A stretch of DNA of 64,000 nt from Streptomyces sp. NL15-2K (GCF_030551255.1 NZ_CP130630.1:9175001-9239000), one strand, 5' to 3'. Shown: positions 1-11,770, numbered from the stretch's first letter. Notes: generated by a model not told the origin, from the letters alone. Numbers and translations: made by a program.

Positions 1-1
1 C

Positions 2-2758
2 AACGGCAACCAGACCGAGGTCACCGACCGCAGCCCCGGCGCCGACGTCGACCGCTACACGATGGCCTACGACGGCGTGAACCAGCTGACCAAGGTCCAG
101 GAACACGACGGCGGTTCGGTCCGCAACACCACCAGCCTGACCTACGACGCGAACGGCAACACGCTCACCACCGAGCACGATCTGACCTGGAGCAAGCTCG
201 AGTACGACGCGCTGGACCGGGTGCAGAAGATCACCAACGCGGACTCGCCGGACGCCGGCGACAAGCAGGTCACCGAGGTCGACTACACCGCCCGCGGCGA
301 ACTGGCCCGGCAGAAGAAGCCCAACGGCAACATCGCCACGTACTCCTACTACCTCGACGGCCCCACCCGGCAGCAGCGGGAGGAGCAGTCCGGCGGCGAA
401 CTGGTCGCCTCGCACAGCCTCGAGTACAACCGCAACGGCCACAAGACACAGGACAAGGTCCGGATACGGAACGCCGACGGCGGCGGCACGAAGGACAACA
501 CCTACGCCTACTCCTACGACCCGCAGGACCGTATCTCCAAGGTCGAGAAGACCGGAGACAGCGCATCCACCGAGTCGTTCGTCCACGACGCGGCCGGAAA
601 CGTCACCAGCCAGACCGCCGACGGCCTGACCACCACCCACAGGTACGACCGCAACCGCCTGCTGACCTCAAGCGCGGGCGGCGTCTCCACGTCCTACAAC
701 TACGACCCGCTAGGCCGCCTCGACACCACCTCGAGCGGCGGAGAGGTCACCCAGAAACAGCGCTACGACGGCTTCGACCGCACGGCGTCCACGACCACGG
801 GCACCGGGGCGGCGAAGAAGACGAAAACCTTCTCCTACGACCCCTTCGACCGCACGACGAGGGAGAGGACCAGCGGGAACGAGAGCAAAACCACCGCCTT
901 CACGTACCTGGGGATCACCTCGAAGTCCGTACGCGAGACGGTCACCGGCGAGGGCGCCGACTCCACCTCCTCCTTCCAGTACGCGCCCTGGGGCCAGAAG
1001 CTGACCCAGATCAAGGACAAGGAGGGCGAGGCCGAGGAGACCGCGCAGTACCTCTACCACCCGCACGGCGACGTGGAGGGACTGACCAAGCCGAACGGCG
1101 ACACGAAGACGACGTACGGCTACACCGCCTACGGCAAGAACGACAAGGAGCAGTTCAGCGGCATCGACAAGCCGGACGAGGACGGCGAGGAAAAGGAGGA
1201 CCCGTACAACGCCTACCGCTACAACTCCATGCGCTACGACACCTCTTCGGGCTCGTACGACATGGGCTTCCGCAACTACGACCCCGGCCTCAACCGCTTC
1301 CTGACCCGCGACATGTACGGCGGCGCACTCGCCGACCTGAGCCTCACCACCGACCCGTACACCGGCAACCGCTACGCCTTCGCGGGCGGCAACCCGGTCA
1401 GCTTCGTCGAGATCGACGGCCATCTGTTCGGGTTGTCATGGTCGGACGTCGGCCACGCGACCCTGGACGTCGCGGGCCTGGTCCCGGGCTTCGGCGAGGC
1501 CGCCGACCTGGCCAACTGCGCCTGGTACGGCGCCGAGGGCAATGCCACCGACGCGGCCCTCTCCTGCGCCTCCGCCGTCCCCTTCGCGGGTTACGCGGCC
1601 AGCGCGGCCAAGGGCGCCAAGTACGGCAGCAAGGCGGTGGACGCGGCCAACACAGCGAAGAAGACCGACAAGGCGGCGGACGCGGGCGACGCCGGCCGCA
1701 AGGGCGGTGACGGCGGCAACGGGTCTGGCGGCAACCGCGGGGGCGACGGCGGTTCCACGGGTGGCGGCAACCGGGGTGGGGACAGCGGCACTTCGGGCGG
1801 CGGCAACAAGGGAGGCGGCAACAAGGGAGGCGGCGACTCCGGCGGCACAAAGGGCGGCGACACGGCCCCCGCCCCTTCCACCGCCCAGAAGGCCCCGGAG
1901 GCACCCCCGAACAGCGGCGCCACCTGCCGGGTCCCGAACAGCTTCGTGCCGGGTACGAAGGTCCTGATGGCCGACGGCAGCACGAAGCCGATCGAGGACG
2001 TCAAGGCCGGTGACAAGGTAGCCGCGTCCGATGTCGAAACGAACGACGCCCAGACCCGCACGGTCACCCGCACGATCGAGGGCGACGGCACCAAGCACCT
2101 GGTCAAGATCACCGTCGACACGGACGGCAGGGCGGGCGGCAAGACCTCCACCCTCACGGCCACCGAGGGCCACCCGTTCTGGCTGCCGGACGTCGGCCGC
2201 TGGGTGGAGGCCGGTGATCTGGAGCGCGGGCAGTGGCTGAGCACGGGGAGCGGCAGCTGGATCCAGGTCACGGCGGTCGAGGCCCGCACCACGAAGGCGA
2301 CGGTCCACAACCTCACCGTCGCCGGGGCGCACACGTATCGTGTGCTGGCTGGTGCGACCCCGCTGCTGGTGCACAACTGCGGGTCTGGTCCGACCTCCGA
2401 CCTCCCCACCGGGGATCTGGTCCAAGAGGTCGCCCGACGGGCGGACGCACGCATCGCCTCCACCGGAAACCGTGCCGTGGACGGATCCAGGAAGCATAAG
2501 TATGCGGAGAAGATCCTCGGCCGCTACCAGAACATCTTCGACAACCGGGGGCTCCAGCTGGAGCAGAGCTGGCTGGGTGGCGCGCCCGTTCCGCACGGAA
2601 CCCCCGGCAGTGCCCGCCCTGATGTCTTCGACCCCTCGTCGGGCATCGCGTACGACTACAAGTTCACTCGCAACCCTCCGGGTATCAGCAGGGGACAATG
2701 GGACAAGAACGCCCTGAACGTCCCCGGCCTCTCTCTGACCATTCCGGTGGTGCCCTGA
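2..2758 (+). CDS. RHS-repeat polymorphic toxin with Hint domain and nuclease-like C-terminal toxin (5' end outside window)
   Basis: The reading frame is open from base 2, so the gene starts upstream; 918 residues are visible. Counting from the Met at 62, residues 1 to about 400 are YD/RHS repeats (YDANGN, YDALDR, YDPLGRL, YDPFDR) that close with the RHS core motif FRNYDPGLNRFLTRD. A hydrophobic stretch and a Gly/Asn-rich linker (about 548-600) follow. A pretoxin Hint domain starts at Cys622 with NSFVPGTKVLMADG and ends in VHNC at 770-773. The last 126 residues form the toxin tip, which has RPD at 852-854 and DYK at 865-867. This PD-x10-DxK layout suggests a PD-(D/E)xK nuclease. In the family, RHS shells encase the tip and Hint autoproteolysis releases it for contact-dependent killing. 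The next gene overlaps by one base and is the likely immunity gene. The nuclease call is inference from motif spacing. Confidence 0.9.
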   Translation, partial: NGNQTEVTDRSPGADVDRYTMAYDGVNQLTKVQEHDGGSVRNTTSLTYDANGNTLTTEHDLTWSKLEYDALDRVQKITNADSPDAGDKQVTEVDYTARGELARQKKPNGNIATYSYYLDGPTRQQREEQSGGELVASHSLEYNRNGHKTQDKVRIRNADGGGTKDNTYAYSYDPQDRISKVEKTGDSASTESFVHDAAGNVTSQTADGLTTTHRYDRNRLLTSSAGGVSTSYNYDPLGRLDTTSSGGEVTQKQRYDGFDRTASTTTGTGAAKKTKTFSYDPFDRTTRERTSGNESKTTAFTYLGITSKSVRETVTGEGADSTSSFQYAPWGQKLTQIKDKEGEAEETAQYLYHPHGDVEGLTKPNGDTKTTYGYTAYGKNDKEQFSGIDKPDEDGEEKEDPYNAYRYNSMRYDTSSGSYDMGFRNYDPGLNRFLTRDMYGGALADLSLTTDPYTGNRYAFAGGNPVSFVEIDGHLFGLSWSDVGHATLDVAGLVPGFGEAADLANCAWYGAEGNATDAALSCASAVPFAGYAASAAKGAKYGSKAVDAANTAKKTDKAADAGDAGRKGGDGGNGSGGNRGGDGGSTGGGNRGGDSGTSGGGNKGGGNKGGGDSGGTKGGDTAPAPSTAQKAPEAPPNSGATCRVPNSFVPGTKVLMADGSTKPIEDVKAGDKVAASDVETNDAQTRTVTRTIEGDGTKHLVKITVDTDGRAGGKTSTLTATEGHPFWLPDVGRWVEAGDLERGQWLSTGSGSWIQVTAVEARTTKATVHNLTVAGAHTYRVLAGATPLLVHNCGSGPTSDLPTGDLVQEVARRADARIASTGNRAVDGSRKHKYAEKILGRYQNIFDNRGLQLEQSWLGGAPVPHGTPGSARPDVFDPSSGIAYDYKFTRNPPGISRGQWDKNALNVPGLSLTIPVVP

Positions 2759-3423
2759 TGACGAAACTGAAACCTGCGCAGGCGCGAGCCATCACCGCGG
2801 ACTGGGCCGGGTTGTTCCCGCAGTTCACGGTCTGGCAGCCACTGCGCCTGCTGCGCCGGATCGGCCCCGTACTCCAGGGGATCACCTTGGAGCGGACCAC
2901 CTCGAGCGAGGAGTACCGGCCGACGGCACATGTGCACGCGTTGACCCAGGACTTCCCGGTGATCACGCTCTCCCTGGCACACCATCTCCATCCGGTGTCC
3001 GCGGCGAGAGACACCATCGAGGTCGACCGCCATGCCGAGGAGTTCAGGGCTGCGGCAGCCCGCCTCGAAGAACGCAGCACGCTCCCGCTGCACCGCTGGC
3101 CCACCCTCGCGGAGGTCGTCCAGGCCTACCGTGACTATGCGGTCGCCCAGCAGCGGGGCCGACTGCCCGCCGGGATCCGGGAATTCGAGGACAGCGTCCT
3201 CATCCCCGCGGCGGCCGGCGACGGCAGGCTCGCGGAGGAGAGTCTGCACCTGGTCGAGGAGGCCGCCGGACGGTGGTCCTCCTACGAGGCTCCGATCGGC
3301 TGGTCGGACACGAACGAGTGGCTGAACCGGCTCCGGTCCGGTCTGCGGGACCCGGCGGGACTCGCGGCCACGGTGGAGCAGCAGATCGACAAGCACAATC
3401 TGACAAAGGTTCGGACGGAGTGA
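2758..3423 (+). CDS. Putative immunity protein for the RHS toxin
   Basis: A 221-residue soluble protein with no signal peptide or membrane segment. Its ATG at 2758 shares the last A of the toxin stop codon (TGATG), so translation is coupled. In polymorphic toxin loci the gene directly after the toxin tip almost always encodes the cognate immunity protein, and this position is the main evidence. I do not recognise a named Imm family. The sequence is mixed alpha/beta in composition, with an acidic C-terminal half rich in Glu and Trp (WSSYEAPIGWSDTNEWLNRL). An in-frame start 60 bp upstream lies inside the toxin gene and has no Shine-Dalgarno advantage, so 2758 is preferred. Confidence 0.7.
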   Translation: MTKLKPAQARAITADWAGLFPQFTVWQPLRLLRRIGPVLQGITLERTTSSEEYRPTAHVHALTQDFPVITLSLAHHLHPVSAARDTIEVDRHAEEFRAAAARLEERSTLPLHRWPTLAEVVQAYRDYAVAQQRGRLPAGIREFEDSVLIPAAAGDGRLAEESLHLVEEAAGRWSSYEAPIGWSDTNEWLNRLRSGLRDPAGLAATVEQQIDKHNLTKVRTE

Positions 3424-3599
3424 CCCACATCTGAGGAATGGGACGAGCGAGGCCGGTTCTCAACCCACGCCCCGCCCGTCCAGCACCACCCGCAACGGGG
3501 CCCCAGCACGCGTACATCCGTGTGGGGGTCCCGTTCGTACACCACCAGGTCCGAATCACACCGCTTCGCTTCGTCACACGGCCTCCCCGGCACGGCCGT

Positions 3600-3860
3600 C
3601 GTCACGATCGCGCCGCGCGTGCTCGGCATCGAGGTCCTCCAGTTCCCCCAGAGCCGCAGCGCGCTCGCTCTCGTGCGACGCCCGGTGCCAGGCGGGCGGC
3701 CTCCCGCCCGGACAGGATCAGACGCGGATCCACCCGGCGCAGGGTGGTGAGTACGGCGACTGCCTGCGGGTCGGCGTTGGCGAGGTCGGCGAGGGGAACC
3801 GGGGCCGCCTCCGCCTCGTCCCGTGCGGACGCGGCCTCCTCAAGGGTGCCGGGCTGCTTC
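3600..3860 (-). pseudogene. Degraded coding remnant, unidentified
   Basis: Between the immunity gene and the MFS gene the minus strand has coding-like stretches that do not form one frame. One frame reads VAVLTTLRRVDPRLILSGRE. After a shift by one base near 3700, a second frame continues for about 40 residues, including ALGELEDLDAEHARRDRDDG, and stops with TGA near 3590. The split looks like a frameshifted 3' end of a gene. I cannot name the family. The rest of 3424-3600 shows nothing I can support. Confidence 0.3.
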
Positions 3861-3880
3861 CGGTGCCGACGGCTTCGGCG

Positions 3881-3970
3881 CCGGCACCCCGGGCTGCCGC
3901 CCGGCCAGGGCGATCAGCGCCGCACGGTCAGCCGCACCAGCACGGCGGTCATCCGGGGCGGGGCGTGCAG
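3881..3970. repeat. Mosaic of two short duplicated segments from the downstream MFS and ABC permease genes
   Basis: Bases 3881-3920 repeat the part of the MFS gene at about 4274-4313 with two mismatches. Bases 3922-3970 (49 bp) are identical to 6768-6816, near the start of the ABC permease gene. The two source sites lie about 2.5 kb apart, yet the copies are fused end to end and in the same orientation as the originals. This is a recombination scar, not a gene. Confidence 0.85.
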
Positions 3971-3974
3971 CCGA

Positions 3975-4066
3975 GGAGGACCTAGGGGCACCGCGAGCAG
4001 CGCCCGCCACCTCGGCCACCGACCTCGGTTCCCGGCACAGATCCAGCACCGCGCGGTCCTTGCTCG
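3975..4066 (-). pseudogene. Relic of a DUF742-type gene
   Basis: The minus strand reads DRAVLDLCREPRSVAEVA, which is the conserved winged-helix part of DUF742 proteins from Streptomyces conservons. One base shift later the homology continues as ALLAVPLG and then stops at a CCTAGG, where the mosaic segment begins. No start, no N-terminus and no downstream GTPase partner remain. It sits directly behind the MFS stop codon. The family assignment rests on this short motif only. Confidence 0.5.
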
Positions 4067-4079
4067 GTCCGGAAAAGGC

Positions 4080-5258
4080 CTACCGGCCCGCGTGGACCGG
4101 CTCCGGACCGACTGCCACCCACCTGCTCAGTACGGCGGCGCCCAACGCCGCCACGATCAGCGACAGCAGGGCCACCCGCAGACTCGCCGCCCCCGCCAGC
4201 AGGCCGACCGCCGGGCCCGCCATCAGGAAGCCCGGCCACTGGCCGATCGTGATGACGGAGACGCCCTCGCCGGCCGGCACCCCGGGCTGTCGTCCGGCCA
4301 GGGCGATCAGCGCGGGGAGCACGCAGGCGATGCCCAGGCCGGTCACGGTGAACCCGGCGATGGCGAGTGGCAGGCCTGGACGGGCGAGGACCAGGGCCGC
4401 GCCCAGCGCCGTGGTGAGCAGCGACAGCCGTACGAAGGTGCCGCGGCCCAGCCGGGCCACGAACCGGTCGCCCAGCAGCCGCGCCACGAGGATCGCCACC
4501 GAGAAGCACGTGTACGTCGCCGCGCCGAGCGCCGAGCCCTCGCCCAGGAAGTCGGCCGTGAACACCGAACTCCACTGCGATGCCGCCCCCTCGACGAAGG
4601 ACGCCAGGAACGCGATGGAGGCGAGCAGGACCAGTTGGGGAGTGAAGCGGTGCCGGAGCGGCCGGCGTTCCTCCTTGCGCTCCTCGGGGACCCCCTCCTC
4701 CGGCAGTCGGCCCGCCCACGCCAGCAGCAGTGCCCCGAGGACGCCGCTGCTGATCGCCATCTGAGCGCCCGGAGAGATGCCGGTGGCCGCCGCGAGCGTG
4801 CCGAGGGCGCCGCCCGCCAGCACCCCGCAGCTGTAGGAGGCGTGGAAGCCGGACATGAGCGGTCTGCCCTGATGGCGTTCCACGGCGACCGCGAGCGCGT
4901 TGACCGGGGTGGCCAGGAAGGTCGCGCCGACGCCCCACATCGTCAGCCCGACCACCAGCGCGGGCACGGTCGAGGCGCCCGCCAGCACGGGCGCGTTGAG
5001 CAGCACCAGCGCGGCGGCCGCCAGGCTCAGCAGACGGGAGCTCACCCGGCCGATGAGCAAAGTGATCAGCACGATCGCGACGAGATCCCCGGCGGCCGAC
5101 GAGCTGCTCAACAGACCCCACCGCGCGGTGTCCACGCCGACCTGGTCCCGGATCGCGGGGATACGGGCCATCCAGCCGCCCTGCGTGGCACCGAGGATGA
5201 CGAAGACCAGGCTCACAGCCAGACGCGGAGGTGATCCGGAGCGGGTGGCGGTGGTCAT
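4080..5258 (-). CDS. MFS transporter
   Basis: A 392-residue integral membrane protein with about twelve hydrophobic helices, usual for the major facilitator superfamily. The N-terminal helix QGGWMARIPAIRDQVGV and the charged loop between the two halves (GRLPEEGVPEERKEERRPLRHR) resemble YbjJ-like MFS proteins. The substrate cannot be read from sequence. The ATG at 5258 is preceded by GGGGGTGA and overlaps the stop of the ABC permease (ATGA), making it the last gene of a four-gene minus-strand operon with an ABC-2 exporter. An alternative start 39 bp upstream would lie inside the permease gene. Parts of this gene are duplicated in the relic region beyond its 3' end. Confidence 0.85.
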   Translation of the reverse strand: MTTATRSGSPPRLAVSLVFVILGATQGGWMARIPAIRDQVGVDTARWGLLSSSSAAGDLVAIVLITLLIGRVSSRLLSLAAAALVLLNAPVLAGASTVPALVVGLTMWGVGATFLATPVNALAVAVERHQGRPLMSGFHASYSCGVLAGGALGTLAAATGISPGAQMAISSGVLGALLLAWAGRLPEEGVPEERKEERRPLRHRFTPQLVLLASIAFLASFVEGAASQWSSVFTADFLGEGSALGAATYTCFSVAILVARLLGDRFVARLGRGTFVRLSLLTTALGAALVLARPGLPLAIAGFTVTGLGIACVLPALIALAGRQPGVPAGEGVSVITIGQWPGFLMAGPAVGLLAGAASLRVALLSLIVAALGAAVLSRWVAVGPEPVHAGR

Positions 5259-6058
5259 CCGTTCACCCCCGCGTAGTGGGCGACGCTCCACCGCCACAGC
5301 AGCCGCGCCCCCAGGTAGGCCAGCACGCCCAGCAGGGGCGAGAGCGCCGCCAGCCAGTACGGGACGCCGGTGTCGTGGCCGTGGCCGGTGAGGACGGCGG
5401 CCGGGAAGTACGCGACGAACGCGAGCGGAAGGCCGTACGTCAGGAAGCCGCCCACCGCCTTGGGCAGCACGTTCAGCGGGTAGCTGCCGAAGGTGCCGAG
5501 GAGTTCCTCCAGCCAGCTGCCCCAGTGGTCGGCGGCCGGGAAGCGCAGGGACGCACAGGTCACAGCCGTGAACAGCGCCGCCTCCAGGAACATGCCGCCG
5601 ATCACGGCGGCGATCAGGTACGAGACACGGCCCGCCGTCCAGTCCAGCTCACTGCGGCTGAGCGCGCCCGCCATCAGGCCCGCCGCGACCGTCAGATCGC
5701 CGATCGCGTTGGTGGGGAAGTAGGACAGCTGGAGCTGGCGGTGCACCGGCATGGGGCGGGTCAGGTAGACGTCGATCCTGCCTTCCTGGATCTGCCGGCC
5801 GGCGCCGTGCCCCACCCGGCCCAGGAACAGCACGAAAAGCCCGTGCGCGAGCATCCGCGTCGCCGGGATCAGCAGCACCTCCGAGCTGTCCCAGCCGCCC
5901 ATCCCGGTGAACCGGGACAGCAGCACCGTCGCGAACACGAGCACCGACACCTGCCAGATCGCGCCGATCGCGACCATCAGCAGGAACTCGGTGCGGTACT
6001 CCAGCTGGGCACGGAAGTTGAGACGCGTGATACGCCACGCGATCCGGACGGCATTCAT
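5255..6058 (-). CDS. ABC-2 type transporter permease (second subunit)
   Basis: A 267-residue membrane protein with about six hydrophobic segments, of the ABC-2 family transporter type (pfam06182-like). It has the conserved EYRTEFLLM and RIDVYLTRPMPVHRQLQ loops. It should form the heteromeric membrane channel with the neighbouring permease and the ATPase upstream in the operon. Two in-frame ATGs exist at 6064 and 6058. AGGAGG sits 3 nt before the first and 9 nt before the second, so 6058 is chosen. The end overlaps the MFS start by 4 nt. Substrate is unknown; exporters of this type usually handle drugs, lipids or peptides. Confidence 0.85.
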   Translation of the reverse strand: MNAVRIAWRITRLNFRAQLEYRTEFLLMVAIGAIWQVSVLVFATVLLSRFTGMGGWDSSEVLLIPATRMLAHGLFVLFLGRVGHGAGRQIQEGRIDVYLTRPMPVHRQLQLSYFPTNAIGDLTVAAGLMAGALSRSELDWTAGRVSYLIAAVIGGMFLEAALFTAVTCASLRFPAADHWGSWLEELLGTFGSYPLNVLPKAVGGFLTYGLPLAFVAYFPAAVLTGHGHDTGVPYWLAALSPLLGVLAYLGARLLWRWSVAHYAGVNG

Positions 6059-6063
6059 AGGCA

Positions 6064-6867
6064 TCAGCCTCCTTGGGAGATGACACGGCGGGCGGCCCGC
6101 CGCCACAGGAAACGGGTGAACAGCGCGAGCACGACCACCCACCAGGCCTGGACGGCGAGTTGGAAGCCCGCGTCCGACAGCGGGATACGGCCGATGTACA
6201 GCGACAGCGGCACGCTCAGCGTCGCCTGGAAGGGCAGGAACGAGCTCAGCGTCACGAACCAGTCCGGGAAGAACCACAGCGGCGCGTACACCCCGGACAG
6301 CAGGTTCTGCGCGAAGATCAGGATCAGCATCGCGGCGTTGTTGCGCACCGTCCAGAAGCACAGCTGGTCCAGGACGAGCATGACGTAGTACAGGACCCAC
6401 TGGCCGAGCAGCAGACTGAGCGCGAACACCCCCGCCACGGCGGCGGACTTCGGCGGCTCGACCACCCCGGCCGCGAGGCAGACCGCGTATCCGCCCAGTG
6501 CCCAAGCCAGGCCGTACAGCTGCTCGCCGAGGGCGCGCAGGGCGTAGTAGCGCTGGGGCGGCATCGGGCGCAGGTACCAGTAGACGATCGTGCCGAAGTG
6601 CATGTGCTGCAGCACGGTGTCCCGGCCCGCGTACTGGTCCAACTCCCGCAGCCGGGAGGCGAGTACGGCCAGGACGGCGTATGTGACCGCCTGGTCGCGG
6701 TCGAGGCTGGCGGTGGTGCCGGTGTTCGCGTACAGACCGCTCCACAGGGACGCCACCAGCACCACCTGCACGGTCAGCCGCACCAGCACGGCGGTCATCC
6801 GGGGCGGGGCGTGCAGCTCGCCGAGCGGGGTGACGCGGGCGGTGCGCCAGGCGTGGGCGACGGCCAT
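6064..6867 (-). CDS. ABC-2 type transporter permease (first subunit)
   Basis: A 267-residue polytopic membrane protein paired with the permease that follows it. Features include an N-terminal cytoplasmic helix, a first membrane segment VLVRLTVQVVLVASLWSGLY, the loop GTIVYWYLRPMPPQRYYALR, and several later hydrophobic helices. The LRPMPPQRY loop matches LTRPMPVHRQL in the partner, which supports two homologous halves. The ATG at 6867 shares one base with the ATPase stop codon (TGATG). Bases 6768-6816 of this gene occur as an exact 49-bp copy in the relic region at 3922-3970. Confidence 0.85.
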   Translation of the reverse strand: MAVAHAWRTARVTPLGELHAPPRMTAVLVRLTVQVVLVASLWSGLYANTGTTASLDRDQAVTYAVLAVLASRLRELDQYAGRDTVLQHMHFGTIVYWYLRPMPPQRYYALRALGEQLYGLAWALGGYAVCLAAGVVEPPKSAAVAGVFALSLLLGQWVLYYVMLVLDQLCFWTVRNNAAMLILIFAQNLLSGVYAPLWFFPDWFVTLSSFLPFQATLSVPLSLYIGRIPLSDAGFQLAVQAWWVVVLALFTRFLWRRAARRVISQGG

Positions 6868-7880
6868 CACGCGTTCCCGGCGTGGACGTAGGCGGCCCGC
6901 ATCACGTCCTCCAGGTCCGCCTCGTCGATGGCGACGCCCGTCACCTCGTACCGCTCGATGACCGCCTTGAGCGCCTGGTGCACGGTGGGCGCTTCGGATC
7001 CGTCGGCCCCGTCGGCCCCGTCGGGCCCGAACACCACCTGCGGACCGTCCTGCCGCAACACCGCGATCCCCGGCAGTGGTACGACGTCGGTGTGCGCGTC
7101 GGCGAGTGTCGCCCGGACCTGCCAGGTCGAACCGAACTTGCGCCGGATCTCCTCCAGGGAGCCGTCGAGCACGAGCCGGCCGTGGTTGATGAGGACGACG
7201 CGCTCGGCGAGCCGCTCGACCTCCGTCATGTCGTGCGTGGTCAGCAGGACCGTACGGCCGCGCTCCTCCACCTGGTGGCGCAGGAACTCCCGCACCTGCT
7301 CCTTGACCACGACGTCCATGCCGATGGTCGGCTCGTCGAGGAAGACGACCGGCGGATCGTGCAGCAGGGCGGCGGCGAGGTCGCTGCGTACGCGCTGGCC
7401 CAGCGAGAGGTGCCGGACCCGGGTGTCCCAGAAGGACGACAGGTCCAGCAGGTCGTCGAACTCCTTGAGGCGGGCGGCGTGTTCGGCCCTGGGCACCTCG
7501 TAGATGTCCCGGAGGATCGCGAACGACTCGCGCACCGGAAGGTCCCACCACAGCTGGGTGCGCTGCCCGAACACCGCGCCGATGTTGCGGGCGTTGCGCT
7601 CGCGCTCCACGTACGGCACCACGCCCACGACCCTCGCCTCGCCGGAGGTGGGCGTGAGGATGCCGGTGAGCATCTTGATGGTGGTGGACTTGCCGGCGCC
7701 GTTCGGGCCGAGCAGGGCGAGGAGTTCGCCGGGGGCGACGTCGAAGGTGATGTCGGAGACGGCGTGTTTGGCCACCCGCTCGGGGTTGACCAGGGAACGC
7801 AGCGCGCCGGTGAAGCCGGGGCGGCGGACGGTGGTGTGGAAGGTGCGGGACAGACCTCGGACCTCGATGCTGCCGCTCAC
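6867..7880 (-). CDS. ABC transporter ATP-binding protein
   Basis: A 337-residue ATPase subunit. Walker A is GPNGAGKST at residues 58-66, the signature is LSLGQ, Walker B is VVFLDEPT, and the H-loop is TTHDMTEVERL. The C-terminal extension (about 240-337) is typical of ABC-2 export ATPases. The GTG at 7880 is chosen because AAGGGAG lies 8 nt upstream; the longer frame to 7955 has no comparable site and would run back into the terminator hairpin. First gene of the operon ATPase-permease-permease-MFS, all with overlapping or near-touching ends. Confidence 0.9.
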   Translation of the reverse strand: MSGSIEVRGLSRTFHTTVRRPGFTGALRSLVNPERVAKHAVSDITFDVAPGELLALLGPNGAGKSTTIKMLTGILTPTSGEARVVGVVPYVERERNARNIGAVFGQRTQLWWDLPVRESFAILRDIYEVPRAEHAARLKEFDDLLDLSSFWDTRVRHLSLGQRVRSDLAAALLHDPPVVFLDEPTIGMDVVVKEQVREFLRHQVEERGRTVLLTTHDMTEVERLAERVVLINHGRLVLDGSLEEIRRKFGSTWQVRATLADAHTDVVPLPGIAVLRQDGPQVVFGPDGADGADGSEAPTVHQALKAVIERYEVTGVAIDEADLEDVMRAAYVHAGNA

Positions 7881-7910
7881 GTCGGGAACTCCCTTGCCGG
7901 GCACGTGAAA

Positions 7911-7944
7911 CGCGGCCGGCCGGCTGCGAAGCCGACCGGCCGCG
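7911..7944 (-). terminator. Stem-loop between the beta-galactosidase gene and the ABC operon
   Basis: A 14-bp G/C-rich inverted repeat with one mismatch (7911-7924 against 7931-7944) around a 6-nt loop. It lies 46 bp past the GH2 stop codon on the minus strand and before the next gene start. It has no T-run, as is usual in streptomycetes. Confidence 0.6.
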
Positions 7945-7990
7945 GAGAACGTCACGACGGTGTCAGAATGTCGATCAATCGGTCAATGGA

Positions 7991-10870
<2,880 letters not shown>

Positions 10871-11770
10871 TCAGCCCTTGATGCCGGTCTGGGCGATCCC
10901 CTGCACCAGCCAGCGCTGGAGGAAGAGGAACACGAACACCAGGGGCAGGATGGAAAAGGCGGTGGCCATGAAGATCAGATGGAAGACGACGGTCTGGTTG
11001 GTCATGTAGTTGGAGAGCGCGACCTGGACGGTCCACGAGCCCGGGTCCTGGCCGATGACCAGCGGCCACAGGAAGGAGTTCCACCCCTGGATGAAGGTGA
11101 TGGTCGCCATCGCCGCGAAGAAGTTCAGCGAGTTGGGCACCACGATGCGCCAGTACGCGCCCCAGTAGCCCAGTCCGTCCACGCGCGCCGCCTCCTCCAG
11201 CTCCTTGGGGAACCCCAGGAAGTACTGCCGGAACAGGAAGCAGGTGAAACCACTGAACAGGCCCGGGATGATGAGACCCCGGTAGGTGTCCACCCAGCCG
11301 AGCGACGACACCAGCACGAAGCTCGGGACGAAGGTGACCGCCGTCGGGACCATCAGGGTGCCCAGGACGGCGTAGAAGACCTTGTTGGCGTGCTTGTACG
11401 GGATGCGGGCGAGACCGTAGCCCGCGAGGGAGCACACCAGCAGCACGCCGACGGTGTGCAGGGTGGCCACGATCGCCGAGTTCCACAGGGACTGGGCGAA
11501 GGGCACCGTGTCGTCGGTGAACAGTTCGCTGATGTTGCCCCACTGGATGTCCGTGGGGAAGAACTTCCAGTTCTCTCCGGTGATCTCGGCGTCGGTGGAG
11601 AGGGCGTTGCGGATCAGCAGGTAGAACGGGATCAGGAAGAGGAAGCCGGCGACTCCGGTGGCGATGTAGAGGCCGGTGGAGCTCATCACGCCGCCGCCGC
11701 CGCGCTTGGTGCGGCGGGGCTTGCCTGACGACGGCGCGGGTTCCCGCACCTCGGGCATGGTGGTGGTCAC
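10871..11770 (-). CDS. Carbohydrate ABC transporter permease (MalG type)
   Basis: A 299-residue inner-membrane protein with six hydrophobic segments after a short basic N-terminus. The EAA loop that contacts the ATPase reads ELEEAARVDGLGYWGAYWRIVVP. It pairs with the permease directly upstream. The GTG at 11770 overlaps that gene's stop by 4 nt (GTGA) and has GGAGGAG just upstream. No ATPase gene is in the operon; streptomycete sugar importers commonly share a housekeeping MsiK ATPase, which I infer here. Confidence 0.9.
   Translation of the reverse strand: MTTTMPEVREPAPSSGKPRRTKRGGGGVMSSTGLYIATGVAGFLFLIPFYLLIRNALSTDAEITGENWKFFPTDIQWGNISELFTDDTVPFAQSLWNSAIVATLHTVGVLLVCSLAGYGLARIPYKHANKVFYAVLGTLMVPTAVTFVPSFVLVSSLGWVDTYRGLIIPGLFSGFTCFLFRQYFLGFPKELEEAARVDGLGYWGAYWRIVVPNSLNFFAAMATITFIQGWNSFLWPLVIGQDPGSWTVQVALSNYMTNQTVVFHLIFMATAFSILPLVFVFLFLQRWLVQGIAQTGIKG

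Noticed and set aside
3978..3990. CCTAGG next to the DUF742 relic as an excision footprint of the same MITE type found at 33330
   Set aside because: No trace of the GGCCTGTGTCG end remains; a six-base match alone is not evidence.
3438..5234. A 598-codon plus-strand open frame across the relic region and the MFS gene
   Set aside because: Codon bias and hydrophobicity support the minus-strand MFS gene; the plus frame has shadow composition (Arg/Gln/His-rich) and no family.
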